Source of the DNA: Cymodocea nodosa
Lineage: Eukaryota; Streptophyta; Magnoliopsida; Alismatales; Cymodoceaceae
NCBI GenBank assembly: GCA_036874045.1
Contig: CM072339.1
Span: forward strand, 5,773,501 to 5,837,500
Reading direction: 5' to 3'
DNA length: 64,000 bases
Made by a program: the position numbers and the translations under genes. Under the pieces are notes generated by a model. It saw nothing but the letters and a program-made list of their open reading frames with translations. It was not told where the DNA came from and did not search any database. Within the stretch, counting starts at the first letter, position 1; every line of letters begins with the position of its first letter. This document shows, in pieces, positions 35,098 through 47,003 of the stretch.

Positions 35098-37723
35098 TTT
35101 ACCTAAGATTAAATACTCAAAGGATTTCATGTGTGATGCATGTGAGTTAGGCAAACTTCATAAAAATACTTTTAAATCCAAAATTGATATATCAAGTAAG
35201 AGAGTCTTAGAACTTATATATATAGATTTATTTGGACCAACAAGAATCATGAGTCTTGGTGGTAAACGGTATGTATTTGTTTTAGTAGATGACTTCTCTA
35301 GATACACTTGGGTATATTTTCTAGCAACTAAGGAAGAAGTTTTTAAAACGTTTAAAATGTATTGCAATCTTGTTCAAAATGAACAAAATGTCTCTATTCA
35401 AAAACTTAGGAGTAATCATGGTACTGAATTTGAAAATGATCAAATAGATAATTACTATAAAGATCATGACATTGATCACAAATATTCTTTTCCAAGAGCA
35501 CATTCTCAAAATGGTGTTGTTGAGAGAAAGAATCGGTCACTTCAGGAAATAGCCAAAACTATGTTAAATGAACATAATTTACCTCAAAGTCTTTGGGTTG
35601 AAGTAGTGAATACAGCTTATTATATTATTAACAGAAGTCACTTAAGACCTCTTGTTAATAAAACTCCTTTTGAAATTATGTTTGATAGGGTTCCAAAAAT
35701 TTCCTATATGAAATCATTTGACTGTAAGTGTTTTATCCTTAACATTAAGGATAAAATGGATAAATTTCAAGCCAAAGTGGATGAAGGAATTTTTAGAGGT
35801 TACTCTATTAGAAGTAAAGCCTATAGAGTTTATAATAAGACTTCTAAAACCATTGAAGAAACCCTTCATGTAAGCTTCAATGAAAATTCTTTTAGAAAAT
35901 CTCAATCTAAAGCTGATAATGATGATATGATCAATTTTTCAAAAGAATTAGAGATCAATAAAGAGATTGAAGATTTATCTAAGAAAATTAAAAATATAAA
36001 CTTAAATGATCAAACTAATGATCAAAGTGATGTACCTTTAGATGTTGGTGAGAATATTGAGGAGAATCATAGAAATTAGCGTTATTCTTCATCACATTCC
36101 ATCACTTAAGTCATTGGTAATATTAATGAGGGAGTTAAAACTAGCGCTTCAGTAAATTTAAATAGTATGTGTATGTTTGTTTCTATGGTGAAACCAAAGA
36201 ATATAGAAGAAACATTATCTGATGAAAATTAGATAGTGGCAATGCAAAATGAACTAAATTAATTCATTAGAAATGATGTTTGAGAATTAATCTCTCCATT
36301 AGAAAATCAGTCCATAATAGGTACAAAGGGGATCTTTAGAAACAAAACTAATGAGACTAGTCAAGTTACAAGAAACAAAGCTAGATTAGTTGCACAAGGG
36401 TATACATAGGAAGAAGGACTTGATTATGCTGAAACATTTGCTCTTATGGTTAGGTTAGAAAGTATTAGAATATTATTGTCTTATGCTTGCTATATGGATT
36501 TTAAACTATATCAAATGGATGTAAAAAGTGCATTTCTAAATGGTTTAATTAATGAAGAAGTTTATGTGAAACAACCACCTGAATTTGAAGATATTAAATA
36601 TCCTGACTATGTGTGTAAATTAAAGAAAGTCTTATATGATTTGAAGCAAGCACCTAGATCGTGGTATGAAAGATTATCTACTTTTCTTATATAACGAGGA
36701 TATATCATGAGAAAAGTAGACCATATTCTTTTTATCAAGAAAGATGATAAAGATCAGATTGTTGTTCAAATATATGTAGATGATATAATCTTTGGAGCTA
36801 CTTCTAATAAACTGATAAAAATATTTTCTGAAGAGATGACTAGTCAGTTTGAAATGAGTATGATAGGAGAACTTTCATATTTTCTAGGACTTCAAATTAA
36901 GCAAATGGATAAAGGTATATTTTTAAATCAGGAAAAGTATATAGTTGAAATGTTTAAGAAATTTAATTTTAATGATACAAGGATTCGAGAAACTCCTATG
37001 AGTACTTCTTGAAAGTTAGATATTGATGACATAGGAAAATCAATAGATCAAAGAAAATACAGAAGTATGATTGGTTCTTTACTTTATTTGATAGCTAGTA
37101 GACCTGATATTATGTTTGCTGTGTGTACTTGTGCTAGATTTCAATCTAATCCTAAAGGATCACACTCAATTGCTATTAAAAGAACATTTAGATATATATA
37201 AGGAACTAAAAATTTTGAACTGTATTATTCTAAGGATAGTTCAATAGATCTTATAGGATATACTGATGCTGATTATGTAGGATCTAAATCTTACAGAAAG
37301 AGTACTAGTGGCACGTGTCAATTATTGGGAAATAATTTGGTGTCATGGTTTAGTAAAAAGCAAAACTATGTAGCACCTTCAACCACTAAAGCTAAATATG
37401 TTGCTACTACATTGTGTTGCACTCAGATTTTGTGAATAAGGCAAACTTTAGAAGATTTTGGATTATCTTATGATACAACTGAGATTTATTATGATAGTAG
37501 TTCTGCAATAAATCTTTTCAAAAATCCTGTATTACATTCTAGAGCAAAGCATATAGAGGTTAGACATCATTTTCTAAGAGATAACGTAATTAAAGGTAAA
37601 ATTAAATTAGGATTTGTGTCTAGTAAAAATCAATTAGCTGATATATTTACAAAACCTCTAGATGAAACTACATTCTGCAACATAAGATTAAATTTAAGTA
37701 TTTGCAGGCTATGTGATGTGTAA
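35098..37723 (+). pseudogene. SIRE-like Copia pol: integrase, RT, RNase H
   Basis: A plus-strand pol beginning in the pre-integrase zinc region (MCDACELGKLHKNTF at 35129). The integrase core is nearly intact, with YIDLFGP, FVLVDDFSRYTWVYFL and SQNGVVERKNRSLQE (about 35215-35545). An open frame of 316 codons runs to 36079. After a few stops come RT motifs: [10 protein letters not shown], the open stretch 36446-36694 (YQMDVKSAFLNGLINEEVYV, LYDLKQAPRSWYERL) and 36707-37012 with IYVDDIIFGATS (YVDD intact). RNase H follows with GYTDADYVGS, SGTCQLLG and the final LADIFTKPLD, ending at 37723. About eight stops separate otherwise well-kept blocks. Gag and protease for this copy are absent to the left because of the insertion and deletion. 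Confidence 0.88.
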
Positions 37724-37934
37724 AATGCTTAAACTCCACAAAACATAAATATTGTTGATGATGTTGTTTACCTCATAAATATTATATACTTATCATATAT
37801 ATTTAAGTAATATCTAAACTGCTACATAAGATACTATGTATTTATGATATATTTATTATAGTATCTTATTGATTTTACTTTTTTTTATGTAGTATATTTT
37901 ATATGTAAGTTACGTATGTTTGCAATATATTTGC

Positions 37935-37946
37935 AAGGGAAGGAGG
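37935..37946 (+). other. Polypurine tract after pol
   Basis: AAGGGAAGGAGG directly followed by a TGTTGG LTR start, 212 bases past the pol stop. Confidence 0.75.
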
Positions 37947-38913
37947 TGTTGGAAATAAAACCCGATCGTTCAATAATGATACTATGGCACAATTATGAAA
38001 AATCACCTTTGGAACTCACTATAACTGTAAAGTAAAGAGAATAGAAGAAGAAACACACTAAAGACACAGGACTTACGTGGTTCGGCAACTGCCTACGTCT
38101 ACGGAGAGTTGAAAGTTCTTCTATGAGCTTCAGCACAATCAACCGTATGTTTTTATAACATCATAAATGTTTATATACTACCCAAACTAAGGTTAATAAA
38201 CCTTTAATTACAATAGAGCCATTACAATAGTGAAATACACTTTGGATAAAGGAAGACTCATTTCTAAAGCCTTTCATCCCAACTTTTTAAAAGTTGTAGC
38301 ATTTCGAATAGTTACAGGACTTAGCTATCCAAAGAAATTCTTCTCTCTTCATTTGTTATAATGGTGGATACTGTAGTAGGCTAACTGTCCAGAGAGATTC
38401 TATCTTTCGGATAGTTATAATCCTAACTATCCGAAAACTCACTTACATCTCTCTTAGTCCTTTTGGAAGGTCTACCTGTAGTTTTCCGAAAATTCTTACC
38501 TTTCGAATAGTTACTATCTTAACTATCTGAAAACCCACTTAAGTATCTCTTAAGTCCTTTCGAAAGGTTGTAGTTGTGACCTTCCGAAAACCCATGACTT
38601 TCGAATAGTTGTTGTCTTAACTATTCAAAGATTCACTTCAGTCCCTAATTTTCAGATACTTAGTTTCTTAACTATCCGAATATCCACTTAAGTGTCCTCT
38701 AAGTCATTTTAGATGGTTCTACTTATAACCTTCTGAAATCTCCTAACTTTTGGATAGTTAGCTCAAAGCTTTTCGACTATTCTATTATTTTCGAATACTT
38801 CAAACCGATAACCTTCTGAAAATATTAATTTGCTAAAGACTTACAGCTGATAAGCTTCTGACTGAACTTGGACATCTTGTGGCATACTCCACACCTTTAC
38901 TATTTGCCCTTAC
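37947..38913 (+). repeat. Copia LTR family D (3' LTR), right end uncertain
   Basis: Starts TGTTGGAAATAAAACCCG after the polypurine tract. It contains ACGTGGTTCGGC and TACGTCTACGGAG (about 38075-38108), words common in plant Copia LTRs. It carries many TTTCGGATAGTTA / AACTATCCGAAA pairs (38300-38830). The end is set at a CTTACA near 38913 but is not backed by a TSD. It does not resemble the LTR at 24508-26153, so the upstream gag and this pol may come from different elements. Confidence 0.55.
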
Positions 38914-39130
38914 AAGAGGAAAAATAGTGTTAAATTAGATTACTGAATTATATAGAATATCTTTATATTAATCTAATCTTAGTATTCTGAAGATACAAAA
39001 TGAAGAAATATTTTTCATTAAGAATACTGATTTCTAAAGAAAAGGAATAATTCTAGCACTTTAGAAAAAACCTATTAACTAGATCATATTAGTTTGCTAA
39101 GGGACTAGCAAAAGTTAAGTATAAGGGAAG
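38914..39130 (+). repeat. Repeat segment shared in reverse with 15214-15350
   Basis: The block GAATATCTTTATATTAATCT and its surroundings match the reverse complement of 15214-15350. Element identity is unknown; the other copy is next to a Gypsy polypurine tract. Confidence 0.5.
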
Positions 39131-40504
39131 TACTTAGAATGAAAAAGTGCATAATATTAATGGTTAAATAATGGTTAATTACATTATATTTAGCTTATCA
39201 TGTGAGAATTAAGTCATTATATTATAATTGCACGATTATATGTCTTAATTAAAGAATGTGCATAATTCTAGTAAATTAGCGTTAATGAAGTGTATTTTTG
39301 AACTGTCGTTGAGTTATAGGCTTTTTAATTCCTAAGTATCCGAAATGTCTATTATTTCGGAGAGTTACATTTTTTCTTGTTTTATACGAGAGAGTTGTGT
39401 TTTAAACACTTAAAGAGTATTTTATTATTATTTCAAGAAGGATACGTGTCGTAACCTAGAAACTTGACTTAAGTTATCTTTCAAAATGTTAGAGGCTAAC
39501 TATCCAAAATGCATATAATTTTTAGATAGTTATAGTTCGTAACTATTTGAAAGTCTTTTTACCCTTGTAAAGTTATCATTACGCATGTGTGAATTTAAAT
39601 GTTTTATTATGTCACGTGAGTTGCACATGTTTTATATTAAGTCCATTTAGTTAAGCTTTACTCAATGAAAGAAGTCTGTTGGGTTAACATTTAAGTCTGT
39701 TGTGTTATACTAACTTCACGGACCAGTTATTTTCTAACATGCCATTATAGTAGTTGCAGAAACAGAAAATATAAAGGAAAACCATGATTGCATGTATCAT
39801 GCAGGAATTAACTTGTGGAATGAAAAAGAAATCATCATCATTGATACGAATGAATGAAATCTAACCGATCATTTAAGCAAAAGTAGTTACTATTGAAAGA
39901 AATATAAAAATAAGAGGAGAAAAATGAAGAAGGTGTGTGTGAGTGTAGAGAACTGCACTAACTACAGAAAGTGTCGGAAGTTTCTTGAAACTCCACAATA
40001 CCACTATAGTCACCAACCATCGGAGGTTTGTGAGGATACATTTTGGATGTCGAGTTGATTCCAAGCCAAACATAGTGACTAACAACCATTATGAAGAGTG
40101 ATCGTGTTGAAAGAAGAAAAATCATTTTCACCAAGCACTGACTCAGATCTCAGGAAATCGTAAAGCTACTAGCCTTGGTTTTAGGTTTATGCTAATATAC
40201 TGAAGAAGAGATCAACTTACAAGTCTTAGTTCACGATTAAGTTGAGGCAATAGTATAATCGTGTTGCATGTAGTAATAAAAGTTTTTATTATTGATAGAG
40301 AATTTTTACATAGTACATTACTCTTACTCAATCTTTATGAGATCGACCTATACTTGCACACTAATACAATAGTCACTATATACTTGTAGTTAAAATATAA
40401 ATTGAACTTAATAGCTAATTTATGTGAAAAATTATTTATTTACCTTTAAAAAAATTTATTAATATAAATATCAAAACAAGCCAAATGAGTTTTCCTTATA
40501 AACA
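39131..40504 (+). repeat. Family F (Athila-type) LTR, probable solo, 1374 bp
   Basis: Starts TACTTAGAATGAAAAAG (TG start mutated) and ends TTATAAACA. Same order of blocks as 9369-11490, but about 750 bases shorter because of internal deletions, notably in the region after 40300. No TSD can be recognised. Confidence 0.65.
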
Positions 40505-40912
40505 CCAAGTAAGATGCATCAGGTGTCAAAATGTAGAAAAGTAAGAATGAAAAGAAAAGAAAAGAAGAAAAAGAAAGAAAAATAATTTAAAAAATAGAAA
40601 ATAACAAAAATAAAGAAAGGAAAAAGACATCAACTCGTTGAAATAAAGAAAGAAAGAGAGAGAAATTTGACTAGAAGTAATTTAGATAGTTGAGGCAGGT
40701 GGCCAACCAAGATGCATCGAGTGTCGAAATGTAGTAAAGTAATATTCAAAAGAAAAAGAAAGAAAAATAATTAAAAAATAGAAAATAACAAAAATAAACG
40801 GAAGGGAAAGACATTAGTTCATAAAAAAAAAAAAAAAGTTTGACCAGAAGTAACTTAGATGGTCGAGTTGGGCGACCAACCAAGACGCATCAAGCATCGA
40901 AATGTAGAAATG
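40505..40912 (+). repeat. Tandem repeat of about 170-200 bp, A/G-rich
   Basis: The block AAGATGCATC-GTGTC-AAATGTAG occurs at about 40510, 40712 and 40885. Each of the first two is followed by an AAAGAAAAATAATT-rich purine stretch and a TTTGAC-AGAAGTAA-TTAGAT block. Two full units and a partial third. Confidence 0.75.
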
Positions 40913-40915
40913 TAA

Positions 40916-41932
40916 GGGGGGGTTTGTGCACTCGGAATCTGATAGAATTAAAAAAATTTTCCATCAGATTCCAAGTCATGAGGTGTTTGTGCATTTTGGA
41001 ATTCAAATTCCTAAGGAATTTGAATTCCAATCATGTGTAATGGTTGGGAAAATGAATTCCCAACCTAAAAGGTTGGGAAAAGGTTGGAATTCATTTTCCA
41101 AAAGATCGCTCGATGCTCACCTTCACTTGTTGAAGTATATATTGTTAATATTTTTTATTTTAATTAATTATTTTAATATTATTTTTATTAAAAATAAAAT
41201 ATTAATTATATTATTATTATTATTTAATTTTATAATATTTAAATCATAAAATATTATTTAATTAAATTATTATTATTATTATTATTATTTATTATATTAT
41301 ATTATTTAATATACAATATCAAAATTTCAAAAATTATATAATTTTCCTAACTTTCTTTGGCTAACAAAAACAAAGTCTTAAAAGTCATTTATGGCTAATA
41401 AAATGTTCAGAATTATATTTTTTTATAATCAAAGTATTTCGATAATTATTTATTATTTACTTTTATTTATTCACTTCATAATAATTATATTTTTTAAAAA
41501 GTTATTTATTATTACATTACAAGGAATATAGAATTTATAATTAACCTTTTGTTGTTTTAAACATGTATTATAACTAAAAAGTTATCAATTTTTGTAATTT
41601 TTAATTTATTTTATATAATGATATACTTAATTAATTGATAAATGATATATAAACATTTAATTTAATAATATGTTCATTTATTAATGCAAGTAATTCATTT
41701 CTTGGTTAATTACATTTTCACTAATTACTTTAATTCATTACTTAACTTTATTAAAAATCAATTCCTTTCAATTCTGTCATGTGCACAAACACCTAAATTT
41801 CAATTTCTATCAAATTCTTGAACATGCACAAACAATTAGATTTTGAATTCTTTCCATTAAATTTTGTATAATTCAAATTTTATTAGAATTTAAATTCTGC
41901 GGAATTCAAATTCTAGATACACAAATATGACT
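40916..41932. mobile_element. Tourist/Harbinger-like MITE, about 1.0 kb
   Basis: Starts GGGGGGGTTTGTGCA and ends with the weak inverse ATACACAAATATGACT, flanked by TAA on both sides (40913-40915, 41933-41935). GTGTTTGTGCA words occur near both ends in inverted orientation (about 40982 and 41783), together with AATTCAAATTCC-type blocks. The interior is AT-rich and non-coding. A 3 bp TWA target and G-run termini fit the PIF/Harbinger class, but the right terminus is worn. Confidence 0.5.
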
Positions 41933-41935
41933 TAA

Positions 41936-42200
41936 GAATCAAAAGAAAAGAAAAAATAAAAAATAAAAAATAAACATAGGGGAAAGAAAAATAGAAGAAA
42001 TAATTAAAAAAAAGATTGACACATGTAAATCTTTCTTATGTAGGTCAAAAAAAATTAGATACATGAAAGACTCTCCTATGTAAGTTAAAGAAAATTACAC
42101 ATGAAAAACTCTGCTACATGAGTTAAAAAAATATTTGACATATGAAAAACTTCCTAATAGAATTTCTCTTGCCTTGTATATATAAACAATAATGAAAAAA
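41936..42200. repeat. A-rich DNA with short tandem units
   Basis: A purine-rich start is followed by about four units of 45 bases built on ACATGAAAAACTCTCCTATGT-like text (about 42015-42160). Confidence 0.5.
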
Positions 42201-44299
42201 CTATGAAATTTATTAGAAACAATGAGAAAAGAATAATCTCATAGCATTTACTCAATTGAACCAAATGATGTTAGTTAAATGGTATTGTCTTATCATCTTT
42301 TAGTACATCGTTAGTTTAGCTTCATTATGAAGGGACTACTAAATATTAACAATTAAAATTGTAACGCAAATTTTTTCAAAATATACGTATAAAATATAGT
42401 TTATCATAATTTCCTATATGAAATGTTGTTACTGGGACAAAATAATCATAACTATTGGACACAACATAAATGATTAAAATATTCTACGGTATGACTTTTT
42501 TGAATAAAATATACTATTTTATATTGATAAAATATAAAATATACTTTGACGCCCAAGAGATAATACCTCAAATAAACATTATTTCTCCTTTTCTTTTCTT
42601 TTCAACTCAAATATATATGTATTTAGTAGCCTCTATTCCTTTAATCAAGGACAATCATGTAAGCACAAACTAAGTATATGAAAACCCCACAATAAGAGAT
42701 ATGATGTTATTTTTCAGATTTCATGACCATTTTAAAGTATAAGATAATCTCTCCTTTTGGTTTTACTTCTAAACTTCAATTAAAGGTATTTATCCACTCC
42801 ATACTAACTAAATTATTAAGGGTAACAACTACAGAAATTTTCAAAAAAAAAAAAATTGAAGGTACTTATCCACTTTTTTTTTCTTGCACAATTAAAAAAA
42901 CACTTTGATTAAAGGTATTTTCTTAAGAATCTGAATTTTTTAATTTAAAAAATCTAAACTTTTTATTTTTTTTATTTTTTAAACTTTCTGTCATGTACAA
43001 ATACCTTTTAAATAAAAAAAATGAATGTGAAAATACAATTATCACGAAAAAACCATCAGTTCAAAAAGACGACTGCACCATAAGTTCACTTATATGAAGA
43101 AGACGTGGAAATAAATTGAATCAAGTAAAACACAAGTAAATGATAACCATGCGTGACAAATGGCATTCACTATGTGCAATTATGTTCTAATAATCATGTG
43201 CCATGTTAATAATAACTAAACAAAGCCAAATAATATCACTCAAAATACAAGCAAAAGGTAAGAAACAGATTACACTAATTTATGTATGATGATTATATTA
43301 TTATTATTATTTTGTGTAATTTTTTATTAATTTTTTCTATTTAATTATTGATGTTATTATTATTATATTAATTTATAGACGTATAGTAATCTCGATAATG
43401 CAGTGTACCACAGTTCCCAGCACTGTTACAGCTCATTTCCGACAGAAATAAAAGTGCCAGTTATTATTATTATTATTATTATTTATTTATTTTTAACTTA
43501 AGCTTGAAACAGAAATTAAAAGAAATAAAATACCAAGAAAACTTGATTAAGCAAATTAGACCACCTCCTCCTAGATTCTAAGTTCTTATTCAACATAGAA
43601 ATGAATTAAGCAATAAACCCAATAATTAAGATAAAATCAAAAGGTAAGGAGACCTACCTGATTCACTTAAACCGAAAGAAAATAAACCTGCTCAACTAAC
43701 TAAACTAACCAAATTGAATTAAAATATCAAACCATAGGCAACAGAACAAAAATAAGCCGAAACCGATTTATATTTATTTACAATCAGATATTAGCATTCA
43801 TCACAACCTGAAAATAGTCAAAGGGATGGATAGTCAACAAATTCATTCTTCATCTTTCTTTTTCTTTCCCTGGATCATCCTTGGAGGGTGAAGCTACCAA
43901 TCTCAATAAAATCATCTTAGCAATGTGCAAAACAAGAATTTTACGTATCCACACAGGGACCAAAGGTTGCAGGGTGAGGCCGAAACCAAATGGCGAATTA
44001 AAAATCGAATGAAAATAATGTGGACGCATGAAATCGTGGCAGTTTTAAAATCTATCAAATGCAGAAATTTACTTACTTGTTCAGGGTTAAAGGTATGATC
44101 AAAATGGTTGAAGACAATGGCATTTCAAATATTAACGAATACAAAAAAATTTTCTTTTCGTCAATGCATAAACGTCATGTTCCAAGGTAGAGAGATTTCT
44201 AAAGACATTAAATATTCAAAACACTTTAATCACAAACATCACAGATTTCTACTAGGACATTGATTGGAGCATATAGGAGTGTTCACCTAAAAATTAGAT
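42201..44299. other. AT-rich intergenic DNA without recognised genes
   Basis: Contains short ATT/TTA microsatellites (about 43295-43320 and 43460-43485), T and A runs near 42850-43020, and a somewhat less AT-rich stretch at 43840-44060. Short open frames at 42470-42673 and 42723-42908 are low-complexity. I see no gene or element boundary. Confidence 0.5.
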
Positions 44300-44690
44300 T
44301 TTTAACTAATGGTAGATGTCAACAAAAATTTAATTATATAGGTAATTCTTTTGATTTACCATATAAAATATTTACGGTAAATGTTCTGCATAAGTAGAAT
44401 TCTTTATATTTAATAATAAATAATTATTTATCTTATAAAGAAGGTATAAAAACTTATTATAATAGTAGAATTTATGATAGTATAATACCATTAGATGATA
44501 ATAATTTTGTAATAGTTAATTTTTTTATTGAATTTTTAAAATCATTTTATAATGTAATTGAACATTTATCAAGAGTATATTATTCTATCTTTATTTATGT
44601 AATTCACCATTTATATAATACTGTAAGAATTTTTAATAATTATGGTAATTATTCATTTTTCACTCTTATTATGGTAATTTTTAAAAAATA
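44300..44690 (+). pseudogene. hAT transposase fragment
   Basis: Plus-strand translation gives the C-terminal middle of a plant hAT (RICESLEEPER/ZBED-type) transposase. LHK-NSLYLIINNYLSYKEG (normally RWNST-LML) is at about 44390-44450. It is followed by IPLDDNNFVIVNFFIEFLKSF and IEHLSRVYYSIF (normally FY-T-LSG-YPT) to about 44600. There is one stop within the motif and the dimerisation region is missing. No terminal repeats were recognised. It lies about 100 bases before the C3HC gene leader. Confidence 0.6.
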
Positions 44691-44785
44691 ATATTTAACT
44701 AATAAGTAATAAGCCTTTTAAATAGTTTTTATGGAAAGAATGAGGTCCCCTGAACGCAGAGCTGTCTTTTTTTGAGTCCCCCTCC

Positions 44786-44812
44786 ATGGCGGACTTCCCC
44801 GGACGATGCTGA
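44786..44812 (+). CDS. Upstream ORF in the leader of the C3HC gene
   Basis: ATG at 44786 opens eight codons (MADFPGRC) and a stop, 52 bases before the main ATG. Its start context CCATGGCGGAC is identical to that of the main start at 44863-44873, so both should be recognised by ribosomes if the leader begins upstream. It could lower translation of the main frame; this is inference. Confidence 0.5.
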   Translation: MADFPGRC

Positions 44813-44864
44813 ATCAAAAGAAAAGAACCCTGATTCCTGGACAAATCCGTTTAGGGATTCAGCC

Positions 44865-46192
44865 ATGGCGGACGAATCGGCGAAGAGGTTCCAGCAAATA
44901 ATGGACCGGCTTTACCACTTCCCCAAATCCAGGTGCATCCCGGACCCTTGAGGAAATCGGAAGTTTCTCTTGCTTATTATTATTATTATTATTTTTCTGC
45001 CGTGGCGTTTCTTTCGCTGATTGGAAGAAAATTTCTGGTTCTTGGCTTGCAGTGGTGGTGGTGCGGGGTCGTCGCAAAAGGGGAAGAGAGGAGGCGGATG
45101 TGGAGGAGACTTGAGTTCCAGGAAGTGTGTGGACAGCGGTGTAAGGAAAGTTTCCGATGTAGGGAATGGAGCGAAGGATTGGCCGCAGCTATGCAGGCCA
45201 TGGGACCGAGGGGATCTTTTCAGGCGGTTGTCGACTTTCAAGGCCATGACTTGGTTTGGGAAACCCAAGGTCTTGCTTTTGTCTTTTCTTTTTTTCTGGT
45301 TGTATTGATTAGGCTGGATTATGTTCGCGTCGGAGTTAGTAATGAAGCATGTTTGTTTTTGTCACTTTTAGTTTGGAAATTTTCATGCATTCTATGTTAT
45401 TTACATCTGATTCGTTATGTTGTCGAAGTCCTTTTCATATATATTGTCAATCATCCAGGCTGTCAGTCCTGTGAACTGTGCTAGGAGAGGTTGGATTAAC
45501 GTGGACATGGACACAATAGCATGTGAGGCATGTGGTTCACGGCTTCTGTTTTCGACACCTTCGTCATGGACGCTTAATCAAGGTGTGAACAATTTTTTGG
45601 ATTTACCAGCTTAACGGTTTTATGTATCTATTCAAACTAGTGTAATGGTTGCTGTGTTAGTAGATACCTCTAACTGTAAACTTCATTTTCCCGTTCATTT
45701 TCCCGTTCACCTCATATGTAATTTAGTACGGTTCAAAATATATGAAAAATTTTTAACAATGAAAAATAGACAAAGTCATAAGAACTCTAAACCTTTGTTG
45801 AATTTGATATAATTTCTGAACCTATCATTTGTGTTGCAGTTGAAAAAGCTGCTGCAGTATTCAGTTTGAAGCTTGACAATGGACACAAGCTTCTTTGTCC
45901 ATGGAAAGATAATATATGTGACGAATTTTTAGCACTCTTTCCTCCAACCCCTGATCCAGATCTGGTTGAGGGCTACAGAAAACGTGCTTCAGCAATGTTA
46001 AGACTTTCAGCGCTTCCTGTTATCTCGCCATCTGCCATTGACCACATCACTAATCCTCAATTAGAACAGCTTCTTGAAGAAACTTCTAGTATAGGAAGCA
46101 CATTGGACAAATGCATCAAGCTTAATGATGATTCTAGTCATCTACTAACAGACTATGTTTCTGATGCTGCTTCTACAAGTTTATATTTCCAG
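44865..46192 (+). CDS. C3HC zinc-finger (NIPA/ZC3HC1-type) protein, exons 1-4, incomplete at 3' end
   Basis: Exons 44865-44932, 45053-45269, 45459-45582 and 45840-46192 splice with GT...AG ends into 254 codons without a stop. The protein begins MADESAKRFQQIMDRLYHFP. After a Gly/Ser-rich stretch comes CRPWDRGDLFRRLSTFKAMT (residues about 70-90), then the C3HC zinc finger: Cys102 (NCARRGW), Cys117 and Cys120 (ACEACG), His152 and Cys156 (GHKLLCPW). LRLSALPVISPSAIDHI follows. This matches plant relatives of human ZC3HC1/NIPA, such as Arabidopsis ILP1 and MEM1, nuclear proteins of the BIR-like class. The family continues with a second (Rsm1-type) domain not found here. The frame leaves exon 4 at LYFQ/GTATGG, so the rest must lie beyond 64000 or be lost. 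All four exons look intact. Confidence 0.85.
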
Positions 46193-46618
46193 GTATGGCA
46201 TACACATATTTCTATTTGGGTGTATATGCTATGTGTTGAATAAAGATCTGCTATTGCTTATTTTCTATGTTTGATTTATCATTATTTGATATAATAGGTG
46301 TTAATAGTATGTTCTGTTTATTCCAATGTTTGTGCATGCTTGTGTGTGTAAACAGGTAGCTTCTACCATATATGTGCGTAAAAAATGAGTTTTACACTAA
46401 TTTATGAATGGTGATCTAGTATTGCTTATTTCTATTTTGGTTTATTAAGTTTGATATATAGGTGTTTATAATATGTTCTGTTTATTCTAGTGTGTTTATA
46501 ATATGCTAATTCTCTATATATATATATTGAAACCAATATATTTTACTATATATTTATTATTTATGTATATGTATATATGAATGAATCAAATGAGTTCAAT
46601 AATAAGTTTATGTGTTAA
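46193..46618 (+). other. Start of intron 4 with a local duplication
   Basis: Two copies of a segment of about 90 bases (46244-46333 and 46411-46498) share TATTGCTTATTT and TATGTTCTGTTTATTC. The stretch from about 46528 is also repeated right of the Gypsy element, at 51899 onward. Confidence 0.6.
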
Positions 46619-46980
46619 TGATGAAGGATGGCCACCAATCATAATGAATGGTGGAGAAAACGGGCCATCGAATGGTTATGATAAAGCTGAGATATCTAAT
46701 GCTGTTGGAGAATGAGGAGCCACAAATGACTCTTCCTTTTCCTCTCACTAAATTGACGTCTTGGAGATTGGCTAGGGGCTTGATGAATTTCATTATTTAT
46801 TTGCCTAGTTGAAGGATGTAAGGGATACTTCACTTTTGATCTTCAACTAGGTACCTAATCTTTTTCAGTAGATTATGAATACCCTCTTGTTGGTGGATTT
46901 TAGCAACATCGTCGGTGGATTTCGGCTTATCCTCCTTTGTTCTAGACTGGTTGGTGCTACTCATCTTTGGTTCCTCATCA
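46619..46980 (+). repeat. 5' LTR of the Gypsy element, 362 bp
   Basis: TGATGAAGGATGGCC to TTCCTCATCA. It aligns with 51455-51815 with many substitutions and one length difference. Confidence 0.92.
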
Positions 46981-46982
46981 TT

Positions 46983-46994
46983 TGGTATTAGAGC
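46983..46994 (+). other. Primer-binding site of the Gypsy element
   Basis: TGGTATTAGAGC, one base from the tRNA-Met complementary TGGTATCAGAGC, two bases after the 5' LTR. Confidence 0.8.
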
Positions 46995-47003
46995 CACTCG
47001 ATC

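Noticed and set aside
39126..40509. TSD for the family F LTR 39131-40504
   Set aside because: The flanks GGAAG and CCAAG agree at only three of five bases, which is not convincing.
41150..41310. ATT/TAA-rich stretch resembling a microsatellite or matrix-attachment DNA
   Set aside because: It is the AT-rich interior of the MITE 40916-41932. Attachment function cannot be judged from composition.
44912..45484. Several overlapping open frames on both strands (up to 183 codons plus, 118 codons minus) in the C3HC gene region
   Set aside because: They read across exon 2 and introns 1-2 or antisense to the spliced C3HC frame, which has the conserved protein and correct splice sites. GC-rich exon sequence produces such frames by chance.
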